Assembly (NCBI RefSeq): GCF_018688255.1
Contig: NZ_CP061314.1
Location: 1,674,001 to 1,738,000, forward strand
Direction of reading: 5' to 3'
DNA from: Polynucleobacter corsicus
GTDB lineage: Bacteria > Pseudomonadota > Gammaproteobacteria > Burkholderiales > Burkholderiaceae
DNA length: 64,000 nucleotides
Positions 23,648 through 33,186 of this stretch are shown piece by piece. The number at the start of each line of letters is the position of its first letter. Position 1 is the stretch's first letter. The notes under the pieces are model-generated. The model was not told the origin of the DNA. It did not search any database and saw only the letters and a program-made list of their open reading frames with translations. The position numbers and the translations under genes are program-made.

Positions 23648-24841
23648 TTAAGCGTAGCGACGCAACCTCAAAGAGAAGTCGCGCAGGCTCGATAAACCAC
23701 TCTCTTCAGCGCGCTGACACCACACATGCAACTGATTCAGCAGTTGATCGCCAGTAGCGTTAGATCGGCCCCAAATGGCATGCAGGTCACGACGCATCTC
23801 AATCATCTTACGTAGCTGCGCATTAGTTGCCATCAGCTCTTCAAGTTTGATTTTTTCTTCTACTATTAAACGGGATTCATCTTTACCCAGCCAGGTACGG
23901 GCATCTTTTAAGTGAGACGCCAATACCTGCATGTGCTGAACTTCATTATTAAAGAAGGTGCTCAAGGTCTTACTATAGCGGGCCATGATTTCATAACGGT
24001 TGGCAATAATGGCTTCGAGCGTGTTTTGATCTGCAGGACGTAAGTCGCTCAGCACCGGCTTAGGAGAAGTCTTTTTTACTTTCGCCAAACCAACAGCACT
24101 CATGATCTGAATGTACATCCAACCAATATCAAACTCATACCACTTACTAGAGAGCTTTGCGCTTGTAGCGAAGGTGTGGTGATTGTTATGCAACTCTTCG
24201 CCACCAATCAAAATACCCCAAGGCATAATATTTCTTGAAGCATCTTCGCAATCGTAGTTACGGTAACCCCAGAAGTGGCCAATGCCATTAATAACTCCAG
24301 CGGCAGTAATGGGAATCCACAACATCTGCACTGCCCACACAGTCAAGCCAATTGCGCCGAACAAGAGTACGTCGATGATCAACATCAAAGCTACGCCTTG
24401 CCATGAATACTTTGCATAGATGTTGCGCTCAAGCCAATCATCTGGGGTACCGTGACCAAACTTATCTAAGGTCTCTTGATTGCGTGATTCATTTTTATAT
24501 AACTCAGCACCACGAGAAAGCACGGTGTTGATACCCAAAACTTGTGGGCTATGTGGATCATCCACAGTCTCACATTTGGCGTGATGCTTACGATGAATCG
24601 CTGCCCACTCTTTGGTCACCATGCCAGTGGTTAGCCATAGCCAAAACCGGAAAAAATGGGACATGATGGGGTGCAATTCCAGAGCGCGATGCGCTTGGCA
24701 GCGATGCAAGAAAATAGTCACCGCAGCAATGGTGATGTGGGTGGCAACCAGGGTAAAAACAAGGATTTGCCACCAAGCCAAATTTAAATAACCATTGGAA
24801 AGCCAATTCAGGAATAAATCAAAACTAGAAGCTGTGTTCAA
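23648..24841 (-). CDS. Acyl-CoA desaturase (delta-9 type, membrane di-iron)
   Basis: Membrane fatty-acid desaturase that introduces a double bond into acyl chains, probably delta-9, to control membrane fluidity. The 397-residue protein has the three His boxes of the family: HRCQAHR (near residue 46), HRKHH (near 84) and HNNHH (near 215), with hydrophobic segments between them. The C-terminal 150 residues are helical and charged, longer than in minimal desaturases. The start is probably TTG at 24841 (MNTASSFDLFLNWLSNG) by comparison with homologues; no clear Shine-Dalgarno is seen. rsmB ends 28 bases upstream, so co-transcription is possible. Confidence 0.9.
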   Translation of the reverse strand: MNTASSFDLFLNWLSNGYLNLAWWQILVFTLVATHITIAAVTIFLHRCQAHRALELHPIMSHFFRFWLWLTTGMVTKEWAAIHRKHHAKCETVDDPHSPQVLGINTVLSRGAELYKNESRNQETLDKFGHGTPDDWLERNIYAKYSWQGVALMLIIDVLLFGAIGLTVWAVQMLWIPITAAGVINGIGHFWGYRNYDCEDASRNIMPWGILIGGEELHNNHHTFATSAKLSSKWYEFDIGWMYIQIMSAVGLAKVKKTSPKPVLSDLRPADQNTLEAIIANRYEIMARYSKTLSTFFNNEVQHMQVLASHLKDARTWLGKDESRLIVEEKIKLEELMATNAQLRKMIEMRRDLHAIWGRSNATGDQLLNQLHVWCQRAEESGLSSLRDFSLRLRRYA

Positions 24842-24869
24842 AAGGGGGTTCCCAAGAAGGTCTAAAACC

Positions 24870-26459
24870 CTATTTTAGTTCTTTATCTACTTTCTTGCTT
24901 TTGACTTTTACCGACTTTTCATCATCTTTATCGACAGTTAGCGCAGAAACAGCTGCTTTTCTCTGAAAAACAGCCCCAAAGAAACCATCAGTCCCATGAA
25001 TATGGGGCCATAACTGCCACCAAGGATTGTCAGGGCTACAGCCCAAAGGAATTTTATCCTTTGGAAACAATGGCTTAAGAACTTCAGCTGCAGGCACAAC
25101 CTCAAAATTAGGGTGCTTTGCCAAGAAATCCTCTGCAATTTGCTGGTTTTCTTGTGGCAACAGACTGCAAGTTGCGTAAACCAAGCGGCCACCTGGCTTA
25201 AGTAAGCGGCTGGCAGAGGCCAGAATATTCATCTGCTTTTGATTGAGCTCCAAAACACCTTCTGGGGTCTGGCGCCATTTGAGATCGGGGTTGCGTCGTA
25301 ATGTACCCATGCCACTACAAGGAGCATCCACGAGGACGCGATCAATCTTCCCAGCCAAACGCTTGATCTTGGAGTCATTCTCGCTATCAATCCAGACGGG
25401 ATGCACATTAGAAAGGCCGCTACGGGCTTGTCTAGGCTTTAAATTAGCTAAGCGACGCTCAGATGTGTCTAGGGCATACAAACGGCCTGTGGAGCGCATG
25501 ATTGCCCCAATTGCCAAAGTCTTGCCACCGGCTCCAGCACAAAAATCCACCACCATCTCGCCACGCTTAGGGGCAAGTAAGTAAGCCAATAACTGACTAC
25601 CTTCATCTTGAACTTCAAACATCCCTGTTTTAAAGCTCACGGTATTTTGCAAAGCGGGCTTACCCATGATGCGAACACCATCCGGCGCGTACGGAGTTGG
25701 AATGGCTTGATAGCGACCACCAAGAGCATTCATCTCAGCAAGCAATTGCTCACGAGTGGTCTTCATGGTGTTGGCACGCAAATCCAAAAGGGCTGGATGC
25801 ATGAGTGACTTAGCTAATGCTTCACGCGACTCTTCACCGGGATATTTTCCAAACGCATCCCAAAGCCATTCAGGCAAATTATTCTGAACTAAGGGATTGA
25901 GTGCTGATGGATCGACTGTTGCAAAACGCTGCAACCATTCGTACTCACCTGTTTTCAGCACATGGGCTAAGTCGGCAATGGCGCTCTCCGCGCGATTGGC
26001 AGAGCCTAGACCACCTTCAGACAAAGCAGACAGCAAACCCAGTAGGGCTAAGCGTCTAGCTTGTGAACCCTCACCACTTGAAGCAAATTGTGAGAACTCA
26101 TTCTTGCGGCGCAGAATGGCAAAGGCACTCTCAGCAATCAAGGCGCGATCACGATTACCCAGCTGAGGCTCAGAGCGGAAATAGCGACTCACTACACGGT
26201 CAGCTGGTTGCTCGAAATTAAGCAACTCTGGAAGCAGGCGCTCCAAATGAATTGCGTGCTGAGGCAAGGCCTTCGCATTAGAAAAGTTTTTTTGACCTTC
26301 TGGTGCAATGATGTTGCCGCTCGCATTGCGACGCTCAGGGCGACGCAATGGATCTTTAGATTTAGCGGCATAACTTTTTTGTGGGCCTAAGCGTGACCCA
26401 GATCTAGATCCAGATTTACTGCCAGCACTAGCTGCGCGGGATGAACGTTCTTTACTCAT
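24870..26459 (-). CDS. rsmB: RsmB/NOP-family rRNA (cytosine-5) methyltransferase
   Basis: SAM-dependent RNA m5C methyltransferase of the RsmB/NOP family, expected to modify 16S rRNA. The 529-residue protein has a basic Ser/Arg/Lys-rich N-terminal extension (residues 1-60), an NusB-like region (residues 65-200), the SAM site VVDFCAGAGGKTLAIGA, and both catalytic cysteines in VDAPCSGMGTLRRNPDLKWR and VYATCSLLPQEN. The C-terminus ends in a Lys-rich tail. Its ATG overlaps the purN stop by four bases (ATGA), so it is translationally coupled to purN. A paralogous m5C methyltransferase cannot be excluded. Confidence 0.88.
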   Translation of the reverse strand: MSKERSSRAASAGSKSGSRSGSRLGPQKSYAAKSKDPLRRPERRNASGNIIAPEGQKNFSNAKALPQHAIHLERLLPELLNFEQPADRVVSRYFRSEPQLGNRDRALIAESAFAILRRKNEFSQFASSGEGSQARRLALLGLLSALSEGGLGSANRAESAIADLAHVLKTGEYEWLQRFATVDPSALNPLVQNNLPEWLWDAFGKYPGEESREALAKSLMHPALLDLRANTMKTTREQLLAEMNALGGRYQAIPTPYAPDGVRIMGKPALQNTVSFKTGMFEVQDEGSQLLAYLLAPKRGEMVVDFCAGAGGKTLAIGAIMRSTGRLYALDTSERRLANLKPRQARSGLSNVHPVWIDSENDSKIKRLAGKIDRVLVDAPCSGMGTLRRNPDLKWRQTPEGVLELNQKQMNILASASRLLKPGGRLVYATCSLLPQENQQIAEDFLAKHPNFEVVPAAEVLKPLFPKDKIPLGCSPDNPWWQLWPHIHGTDGFFGAVFQRKAAVSALTVDKDDEKSVKVKSKKVDKELK

Positions 26460-27085
26460 AATTTTATTAATTGCGACTCCGGTGGTTTAACCTGAACTTG
26501 ATTACCTTCTATTCGCAATCGTCCATCTAGGAACCATTTTACGGCCCGCGGGTAAATCTGATGCTCAGCAGCCAAAACTCGCGCTGCCAAGCTGTCTGCA
26601 TCATCACCGGGAAGCACTGGAACTGAGGCTTGGCAGATGATGGGGCCCTCATCCACACCCTCAGTAACAAAATGCACGCTGGCGCCATGTTCGGCTACTC
26701 CAGCCTCTAAAGCGCGTTCATGGGTATGCAATCCTGGGAAGGCTGGTAGCAAGGCGGGGTGAATATTGATCAGGCGACCCTCAAAATGGCGGATAAAGCC
26801 CGGGGTCAGAATTCTCATAAAACCCGCTAGAACCACTAAATCAGCCCCTAATTCATCGATTTTCGCTATCAGAGCAGCATCAAAGGACTCACGCGTGTCA
26901 TGCTCACGATGTTCAATGGCAAAGGCCGGAATGCCCTGAGAGCGAGCAAAATCAAGCCCCTTGGCAGCTGGGTGGTTAGCAATGACGCCGGCAAAAGTAA
27001 CTGACCACTGCTCTTTTTGAGCTGTTTTGACGATAGCCTCGAAATTAGATCCGCGGCCAGAGATTAAGGTGACGATAGATGGCAT
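26456..27085 (-). CDS. purN: Phosphoribosylglycinamide formyltransferase
   Basis: Adds a formyl group from 10-formyl-THF to GAR, the third step of purine synthesis. The 209-residue protein begins MPSIVTLISGRGSNFEAIV, with phosphate-binding SGRGSNF. The catalytic region is INIHPALLPAFPGLHTHERALEAG, with VDEGPIICQASVPV after it. I chose the ATG at 27085; a GTG two codons upstream is less likely. A TATATT hexamer ends six bases before the ATG and no Shine-Dalgarno is present, suggesting a leaderless mRNA. It is coupled to rsmB by an ATGA overlap and divergent from ribF. purM is also in this window. Confidence 0.95.
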   Translation of the reverse strand: MPSIVTLISGRGSNFEAIVKTAQKEQWSVTFAGVIANHPAAKGLDFARSQGIPAFAIEHREHDTRESFDAALIAKIDELGADLVVLAGFMRILTPGFIRHFEGRLINIHPALLPAFPGLHTHERALEAGVAEHGASVHFVTEGVDEGPIICQASVPVLPGDDADSLAARVLAAEHQIYPRAVKWFLDGRLRIEGNQVQVKPPESQLIKL

Positions 27086-27091
27086 GCCCAC

Positions 27092-27099
27092 AATATAAT
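27092..27099. promoter_or_regulatory. Overlapping divergent -10 elements, purN and ribF
   Basis: AATATAAT at 27092-27099 gives TATATT on the minus strand (27097-27092), six bases before the purN ATG, and a consensus TATAAT on the plus strand (27094-27099), directed at ribF. The hexamers overlap by four bases, as at uvrD/valS. No strong -35 box is visible on either strand. Confidence 0.5.
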
Positions 27100-27136
27100 T
27101 GATGGTTACCCCGAAAGCGACCCTGAAAGCGATTTA

Positions 27137-28087
27137 GTGAACGTATTCCGCGGCCCCACCCAGTTTTCTGCAGGACCGGCTTGTGCCTTAACCATCGGTA
27201 ATTTCGATGGCGTGCACAGGGGTCATCGCGCCCTACTCAAGGAGCTGAAGGATGGTGCGCAAGCACGCGGTTTAGTTAGCTGCGTCATGACCTTCGAGCC
27301 GCACCCTAAAGAATTCTTTTCTCCAGAACAAGCGCCACCAAGAATTCTCAATTTGCGCGACAAGCTTGCTGCCTTTGCCGACATTGGTATCGATCGCATA
27401 GTAGTGGAGCACTTTAATTCCGCATTTGCCCGCCTTACTCCCGCAGAATTTGTTTCTGAAATTATTGTCAAGCAGCTCAATGCCAAATGGATTTTGATTG
27501 GTGATGACTTTTGCTATGGCGCAAAACGCGCCGGTAACTTTGCCAGTCTGAAAGCAGCTGGTGAACAATTTGGCTTTGAAGTTTCTAGCATTCACACCGT
27601 GCAAGAAGATGGTGAAAGAATTTCTAGCTCAGCATTGCGCAATGCCTTGGCTAATGGGAATATGGATCAAGCCAGTAAATTACTAGGTCGTCCTTATGGT
27701 ATCTCTGGCCACGTTATTCACGGGCAAAAGCTGGGTCGTACTTTAGGCTTCCCCACACTGAATCTCGCTGTTGCCAATCACTTGCATCACCGTAAGCCTG
27801 CTTGCTCCGGCATCTTTACCGCACAGGTATTAGGCCTTGGAGATAAGCCACTGCCTGCGGTAGCCAGTCTAGGCGTAAGGCCGACTGTCGAAGATGAAGG
27901 TCGCGTATTGCTTGAGACTCATATCTTTGATTACAACGCCGATGTCTACGGAAAAATTATTACCGTGGAGCTCTTAGAAAAAATTCGGGATGAGGCGAAG
28001 TACTCCGATCTCGATACACTTACCAAAGCGATTGCATCTGATGCAGCGCATGCCAGAAATTATTTCCTGAAAAAATCTTATGTCTGA
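27137..28087 (+). CDS. ribF: Bifunctional riboflavin kinase / FAD synthetase
   Basis: Makes FMN from riboflavin and FAD from FMN. The 316-residue protein has the N-terminal nucleotidyltransferase domain with ALTIGNFDGVHRGHRALL (residues 16-33) and TFEPHP, then ILIGDDFCYGAKRAG and the ISSSALRNAL motif. The C-terminal kinase domain has GISGHVIHGQKLGRTLGFPTLNL. The start is GTG at 27137, because no ATG lies between the promoter and the conserved N-terminus. The last eight bases overlap ileS, giving the classic ribF-ileS-lspA order. Confidence 0.95.
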   Translation: MNVFRGPTQFSAGPACALTIGNFDGVHRGHRALLKELKDGAQARGLVSCVMTFEPHPKEFFSPEQAPPRILNLRDKLAAFADIGIDRIVVEHFNSAFARLTPAEFVSEIIVKQLNAKWILIGDDFCYGAKRAGNFASLKAAGEQFGFEVSSIHTVQEDGERISSSALRNALANGNMDQASKLLGRPYGISGHVIHGQKLGRTLGFPTLNLAVANHLHHRKPACSGIFTAQVLGLGDKPLPAVASLGVRPTVEDEGRVLLETHIFDYNADVYGKIITVELLEKIRDEAKYSDLDTLTKAIASDAAHARNYFLKKSYV

Positions 28088-30941
28088 AAAAGAAAACTCT
28101 TATCCCGTTAATCTCCTGGAAACATCATTTCCGATGCGGGGAGATTTACCAAAACGTGAACCGCAATGGGTTGCACAGTGGCAGAAAAATAAACTTTACG
28201 AAAAGATTCGTGCAGCACATGCTAATCAACCGAAGTTCATCTTGCATGATGGTCCCCCTTATGCAAACGGCGATATTCATATTGGTCATGCGGTAAATAA
28301 GATTCTCAAAGACATGATCGTGAAGTCCCACTGGTTGATGGGCTTTGACTCTGCCTACGTTCCAGGCTGGGATTGCCACGGTATGCCCATTGAGATTCAG
28401 ATTGAAAAGCAGTTTGGTAAAAATTTACCGACGGCTGAAGTACAAGCCAAAGCGCGTGCCTATGCCCAAGTACAAGTAGACAAGCAAAAGATTGACTTTG
28501 AGCGCTTAGGTGTTTTGGGTGACTGGAATAATCCTTACCTGACCATGAACTTCCGTAATGAGGCCGATGAAATTCGTGCACTTGGCAAGATCTGGGAAAA
28601 GGGTTATGTTTTCCGCGGCCTCAAGCCAGTCAACTGGTGTTTCGATTGCGGCTCCGCATTGGCTGAAGCTGAAGTGGAATACCAAGACAAAACAGATCCA
28701 ACGGTAGATGTGGGATTTGCTTTTGATGATGCACAGCGTCCTCAGCTAGCGAAAGTATTTGGCCTGTCCGAGATCCCAGCCAAGCCTGGAATGATTGTGA
28801 TCTGGACAACAACACCCTGGACTATTCCTTCTAATCAAGCATTGAATGTTCATCCCGAGCTGCGTTACGCCCTAGTAGATACAGGTGACAAGTTACTCAT
28901 CCTGGCAGAAGATCGTGTGGAAACTTGTTTGGAAGATTTTGGCCTCGAGGGCAAAGTCATTGCCACTTGTTTAGGTAGTCAGTTAGCTAATATTTCTTTC
29001 TGGCATCCACTAGCTCCACTGCATGAAGGTTACAAGCGCCTTTCACCAATCTACCCTGCTGAGTACGTCACACTGGATACTGGTACTGGCGTAGTGCACT
29101 CTGCGCCAGCCTATGGTGAGGAAGACTTTAAGTCTTGCAAAGCAAACAAGCTTGCAGATAAAGATATCTTGAATCCAGTCATGGGCAATGGTGTCTACGC
29201 TTCTTGGTTACCTCTCTTTGCCAATGAATATATCTGGAAAGCCAATCCGAAGATTGTGGAGGCTATGCGTGAAGCAGGCAGCCTCTTGCGAGACAAGACC
29301 TATACCCACTCTTATATGCATTGCTGGCGTCACAAGTCGCCGATTATTTATCGCGCTACCTCACAGTGGTTTGCGAGCATGGATAAGAAACCAACTGATG
29401 GCAGCGCAAGCTTGCGCGAGACTGCATTAGCTGGTATTGAGAACACTGAGTTCTTCCCAGCTTGGGGTAAGCAACGCTTAAACAGCATGATTGCTAACCG
29501 TCCTGATTGGACCTTGTCACGTCAACGCCAATGGGGCGTACCAATGGCTTTCTTTGTTCACAAAGAAAGTGGCGAGCCACATCCTCGCACCGTTGAGTTG
29601 CTCGAAGAAATTGCTAAGCGTGTTGAAAAAGAAGGTATTGAGGCTTGGCAAAAACTGGAAGTAGCCGAACTACTGCGTGAAGAAGCTGCCCAATATGAAA
29701 AGAATCGCGACACCTTGGATGTCTGGTTTGATTCAGGAACTACGCATTGGCATGTCATTCGTGGATCACACCGCAATGAGCTCTATCGCCCTGAAGCCGA
29801 GACTATAGATGGTCGTTTAGCTGACCTTTATCTAGAGGGTTCAGACCAACATCGCGGCTGGTTCCACTCTTCCCTGCTTACGGGCGCCATGCTCGATGGC
29901 AAGCCGCCATATAAGGCACTCCTAACACACGGCTTCACTGTTGATGGCCAAGGTCGCAAGATGAGTAAGTCTGTGGGTAACGTGATTGCCCCCCAACAGG
30001 TTGCCGATAAGTTGGGTGCGGAGATTATTCGCTTGTGGGTAGCCTCTACTGACTACTCTGGCGAGATGACCATCTCTGATGAGATTCTGAAACGCGTGGT
30101 GGAAAGCTATCGTCGCATTCGCAATACATTGCGCTTCTTATTGGCTAACTTATCTGACTTTGATCCAAGCAAGCATGCGATGCCTGCAAGCGAATGGCTA
30201 GAGATTGATCGTTACGCTGTTGCACTTGCCAATCAGTTGCAGCAAGATGTTCAAGCGCACTACAAGGCTTATGAGTTCCAGCCGGCTGTAGCGCGCATAC
30301 TGACTTTCTGCTCAGAGGATTTAGGTGGCTTCTACTTAGACATTCTCAAAGATCGTCTCTACACGAGTGCTCCGGACTCCAAAGAGCGTCGCGCAGCACA
30401 GAATGCACTCTTCCACATCATTCGCAACCTACTCAAGTGGCTTGCTCCTTTCCTCTCCTTTACTGCTGAGGAGGCCTGGTTGTCATTCCCACACGGTGCG
30501 GATGAAAAAGCTAAAGAATCTATCTTTATGGAAGAGTTCGGCACTTTCCCTGAAATTGCTCAAGCCAATGAACTCCTGGCCAAGTGGAATCGTGTTCGAG
30601 AAATTCGTTCTGAGGTAACTAAAGCCATTGAGATTGAGCGTGAGGCTGGCAATGTAGGCTCATCCCTTCAAGCCGAGCTGACTATCAAAGTGGGTGATAT
30701 CGACTTTGCAATTCTGCATTCTCTGGAAGATGACCTGCGCTTTGTGACCATCACCTCTAGCGCTAAGCTAGAGCTCAGCAATGCAGGTCTTGAAGTGCTT
30801 GTACGCGGCAGTCAATATAAAAAGTGTGGCCGTTGCTGGCATCACACTCAAGATGTTGGCCTCAACACGGAACATTCAGAGTTGTGCGGTCGTTGTATCA
30901 GCAATCTTTTTGGCAGCGGTGAATCTCGCCTATTTGCATAA
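28080..30941 (+). CDS. ileS: Isoleucyl-tRNA synthetase
   Basis: Charges tRNA-Ile. Class I synthetase of 953 residues with HIGH at residues 67-70 (PPYANGDIHIGHAVNK), the CP1 editing domain (IVIWTTTPWTIPSNQALNVHPEL), KMSKS at 627-631, and a C-terminal zinc finger with two Cys pairs (KKCGRCWHH and SELCGRCISN). It is therefore the bacterial (mupirocin-sensitive, IleS1-like) form, judging by the zinc finger. It overlaps ribF by eight bases and is followed by lspA after 29 bases. Confidence 0.97.
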   Translation: MSEKENSYPVNLLETSFPMRGDLPKREPQWVAQWQKNKLYEKIRAAHANQPKFILHDGPPYANGDIHIGHAVNKILKDMIVKSHWLMGFDSAYVPGWDCHGMPIEIQIEKQFGKNLPTAEVQAKARAYAQVQVDKQKIDFERLGVLGDWNNPYLTMNFRNEADEIRALGKIWEKGYVFRGLKPVNWCFDCGSALAEAEVEYQDKTDPTVDVGFAFDDAQRPQLAKVFGLSEIPAKPGMIVIWTTTPWTIPSNQALNVHPELRYALVDTGDKLLILAEDRVETCLEDFGLEGKVIATCLGSQLANISFWHPLAPLHEGYKRLSPIYPAEYVTLDTGTGVVHSAPAYGEEDFKSCKANKLADKDILNPVMGNGVYASWLPLFANEYIWKANPKIVEAMREAGSLLRDKTYTHSYMHCWRHKSPIIYRATSQWFASMDKKPTDGSASLRETALAGIENTEFFPAWGKQRLNSMIANRPDWTLSRQRQWGVPMAFFVHKESGEPHPRTVELLEEIAKRVEKEGIEAWQKLEVAELLREEAAQYEKNRDTLDVWFDSGTTHWHVIRGSHRNELYRPEAETIDGRLADLYLEGSDQHRGWFHSSLLTGAMLDGKPPYKALLTHGFTVDGQGRKMSKSVGNVIAPQQVADKLGAEIIRLWVASTDYSGEMTISDEILKRVVESYRRIRNTLRFLLANLSDFDPSKHAMPASEWLEIDRYAVALANQLQQDVQAHYKAYEFQPAVARILTFCSEDLGGFYLDILKDRLYTSAPDSKERRAAQNALFHIIRNLLKWLAPFLSFTAEEAWLSFPHGADEKAKESIFMEEFGTFPEIAQANELLAKWNRVREIRSEVTKAIEIEREAGNVGSSLQAELTIKVGDIDFAILHSLEDDLRFVTITSSAKLELSNAGLEVLVRGSQYKKCGRCWHHTQDVGLNTEHSELCGRCISNLFGSGESRLFA

Positions 30942-30970
30942 GTAAGAAAATCAACAGGCCAATAAAAAAT

Positions 30971-31465
30971 ATGAGTACTAGCCGATCATTTCTTCGTTAT
31001 TTAGCCATTGCAATCATGACGCTATTGCTAGACCAGCTGAGTAAATGGTCTGCCTTGAGTAATTTGCAGTTAGGCGTACCTGAACCTGTTTTGCCATTTA
31101 TGAACTGGTTGTTGCTGTTTAATCCAGGAGCAGCATTTTCATTTTTAGCGCAGGGCTCTGGTTGGCAACGCTGGTTCTTTACCGGTCTTGGCTTAGCAGC
31201 CTCCACTTATATCCTTTGGCTGCTGCGCAAGAGCCTAGGCGACAAAATGCTCTGTTGGGCCCTCAGCCTCATTCTAGGTGGTGCCCTAGGTAATGTTCTA
31301 GATCGCATCATGTATGGCGCTGTAGTGGACTTTATTGACCTACATTACGCTAATTGGCATTGGCCAGCATTCAATGTTGCTGATAGTGCTATTTGCATCG
31401 GTGCAGCCCTCATTATTTGGGGCGAGCTACGCAAGTCATTTGGCAAAACCTCCCAATCCCTTTAA
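30971..31465 (+). CDS. lspA: Lipoprotein signal peptidase (SPase II)
   Basis: Inner-membrane aspartyl protease that removes signal peptides from prolipoproteins. The 164-residue protein has four hydrophobic segments, the conserved DQLSKW at residues 21-26, LLLFNPGAAFSFLA, and the two catalytic aspartates at 120 (GAVVDFIDLH) and 138 (FNVADSAICIG). It lies directly after ileS and nine bases before coaBC on the same strand. Confidence 0.96.
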   Translation: MSTSRSFLRYLAIAIMTLLLDQLSKWSALSNLQLGVPEPVLPFMNWLLLFNPGAAFSFLAQGSGWQRWFFTGLGLAASTYILWLLRKSLGDKMLCWALSLILGGALGNVLDRIMYGAVVDFIDLHYANWHWPAFNVADSAICIGAALIIWGELRKSFGKTSQSL

Positions 31466-31474
31466 GCTGGCGCC

Positions 31475-32686
31475 ATGCAATCACTTTTAAATAAGAAAAT
31501 CGTTCTTGGCATCTCCGGTGGCATTGCGGCCTATAAGTCTGCTGAGCTAGCTCGTCAGTTGATGCAAGAAGGAGTAAGCGTTCAAGTGGTGATGACAGAA
31601 GCCGCTCAGCAATTTGTGACACCAGTCACTATGCAGGCGCTCACAGGTAATCCGGTTTACACCAGCCAGTGGGATAGCAGTATTGCTAACAATATGGCTC
31701 ATATTGAACTCTCTAGAGCGGCAGACGCGATTTTGATTGCACCAGCCAGTGCAGACCTCATGGCCAAACTCTCTCTCGGCTTGGCAGATGACTTACTGTC
31801 CACTCTTTGCTTAGCAAGAGATTGCCCCCTGTTACTAGCTCCCGCTATGAATAAGCAGATGTGGGAACACGCAGCAACACAAAGAAGCGCCGAGCGCCTC
31901 CTGGCAGACAAAGTTGCCTTACTCGGCCCAGCAAGTGGCTTTCAGGCATGTGGCGAAGTGGGCTACGGACGCATGCTTGAGCCCGCCGAAATTACCGAAC
32001 AACTCATAGCCTTCTTTCATAAGAAACCATTATTAGGCAAGCGCGTACTCATTACTGCTGGCCCTACCTTTGAAGCGATTGATCCCGTGCGCGGCATCAC
32101 TAACCGCAGCTCAGGCAAGATGGGTTTTGCGATCGCACGTGCAGCAGTTGAAGCTGGTGCGCAGGTTCACCTAGTTGCCGGTCCCTGCGATTTAGATACA
32201 CCGCTAGCTGCAACTGGAAAAATTACCCGCACCAATGTTGTGAGCGCCAAGGAAATGCATGCCGCCACAATGCAATCTATTGACTGCGATATTTTCTTTG
32301 CGGTGGCTGCAGTGGCTGACTGGGGCATTGCCAAGCCAGCTAAAGAAAAGATCAAGCGCCAAGGTAAGCAAGCTCCAAGTTTAGAGTTTGTAGCTAACCC
32401 AGACATCCTTGCCGATATGGCCAAAACGGTCAAGACCAAAGGCGGTAAGGCGCATCCCTATTGCGTTGGCTTTGCAGCTGAATCCACCGACCTCCAAAAA
32501 CATGCTGAAGAGAAGCGTAAGCGCAAAGGCATTCCGATGGTCGTCGGAAATATTGGTCCAGATACTTTTGGTAGCGATCTTAACCAACTCCTCATCATTG
32601 ATGAGAGTGGTAGCAAGAAAATTGCTAAAGCTGAAAAGCTACAACTTGCACGTCAGCTGATTCAGATAGTTGCTAAAAAAATCTAG
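31475..32686 (+). CDS. coaBC: Phosphopantothenoylcysteine decarboxylase/synthetase
   Basis: Bifunctional coenzyme A enzyme that joins cysteine to 4'-phosphopantothenate and decarboxylates the product. The 403-residue protein starts with the FMN-binding CoaC domain (IVLGISGGIAAYKSAELARQL, PASADLMAKLSLGLADDLLS, PAMNKQMW), with the active Cys in QACGEVGYGRMLEP. The CoaB domain follows (KRVLITAGPTFEAIDPVRGITNRSSGKMG). It begins nine bases after lspA with no clear ribosome site, so coupling or a shared transcript is likely. panB in this window acts earlier in the same pathway. Confidence 0.96.
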   Translation: MQSLLNKKIVLGISGGIAAYKSAELARQLMQEGVSVQVVMTEAAQQFVTPVTMQALTGNPVYTSQWDSSIANNMAHIELSRAADAILIAPASADLMAKLSLGLADDLLSTLCLARDCPLLLAPAMNKQMWEHAATQRSAERLLADKVALLGPASGFQACGEVGYGRMLEPAEITEQLIAFFHKKPLLGKRVLITAGPTFEAIDPVRGITNRSSGKMGFAIARAAVEAGAQVHLVAGPCDLDTPLAATGKITRTNVVSAKEMHAATMQSIDCDIFFAVAAVADWGIAKPAKEKIKRQGKQAPSLEFVANPDILADMAKTVKTKGGKAHPYCVGFAAESTDLQKHAEEKRKRKGIPMVVGNIGPDTFGSDLNQLLIIDESGSKKIAKAEKLQLARQLIQIVAKKI

Positions 32687-32736
32687 TCTCATCAAAATCT
32701 CATTCCAATTATTTTTATCCCGCTTTAGGAAATTCC

Positions 32737-33186
32737 ATGCAACAACTTCAAGTCAAAATTCTCGATGAGCGTATGCGCGATCAACTGCCTACATATGGGA
32801 CCCCTGGTAGCGCTGGATTAGATCTGCGTGCCTGCATTGATGAGGCTATTGAAATTGCGCCAGGACAAACAGTCCTTGTGCCAACAGGATTAGCAATTTA
32901 TGTTGAAGACCCACGCTATGCGGCATTCATTCTCCCGCGCTCTGGCCTAGGCCATAAGCATGGCATCGTTCTGGGAAATCTAGTGGGATTAATTGACTCA
33001 GACTACCAAGGCCAACTGATGGTGAGTACTTGGAATCGCGGATCTACAATCTTCAAACTCGAACCTATGGAGCGTTTAGCTCAATTAGTAGTCATGCCAG
33101 TCCAACAAGTAGAGCTTAAGGTTGTTGAAGAATTCACCGAGAGTAGTCGCGGAGCTGGTGGGTTTGGCAGCACTGGCAGGGCTTAA
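32737..33186 (+). CDS. dut: Deoxyuridine 5'-triphosphate nucleotidohydrolase
   Basis: Trimeric dUTPase that keeps uracil out of DNA and supplies dUMP. The 149-residue protein has the five family motifs: GSAGLDLRA, PRSGLGHKHGI, GLIDSDYQG, RLAQLVV and the C-terminal P-loop-like RGAGGFGSTGR. AGGA lies eight bases before the ATG. Following coaBC, it matches the coaBC-dut order of many proteobacteria. Its stop codon abuts the stop of the converging repeat protein with no bases between them. Confidence 0.97.
   Translation: MQQLQVKILDERMRDQLPTYGTPGSAGLDLRACIDEAIEIAPGQTVLVPTGLAIYVEDPRYAAFILPRSGLGHKHGIVLGNLVGLIDSDYQGQLMVSTWNRGSTIFKLEPMERLAQLVVMPVQQVELKVVEEFTESSRGAGGFGSTGRA

Noticed and set aside
27102..27137. 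Possible 11-codon upstream reading frame before ribF (ATG at 27102 to TAG)
   Set aside because: The predicted transcription start from TATAAT at 27094-27099 falls at about 27106, after this ATG, and no ribosome site precedes it.
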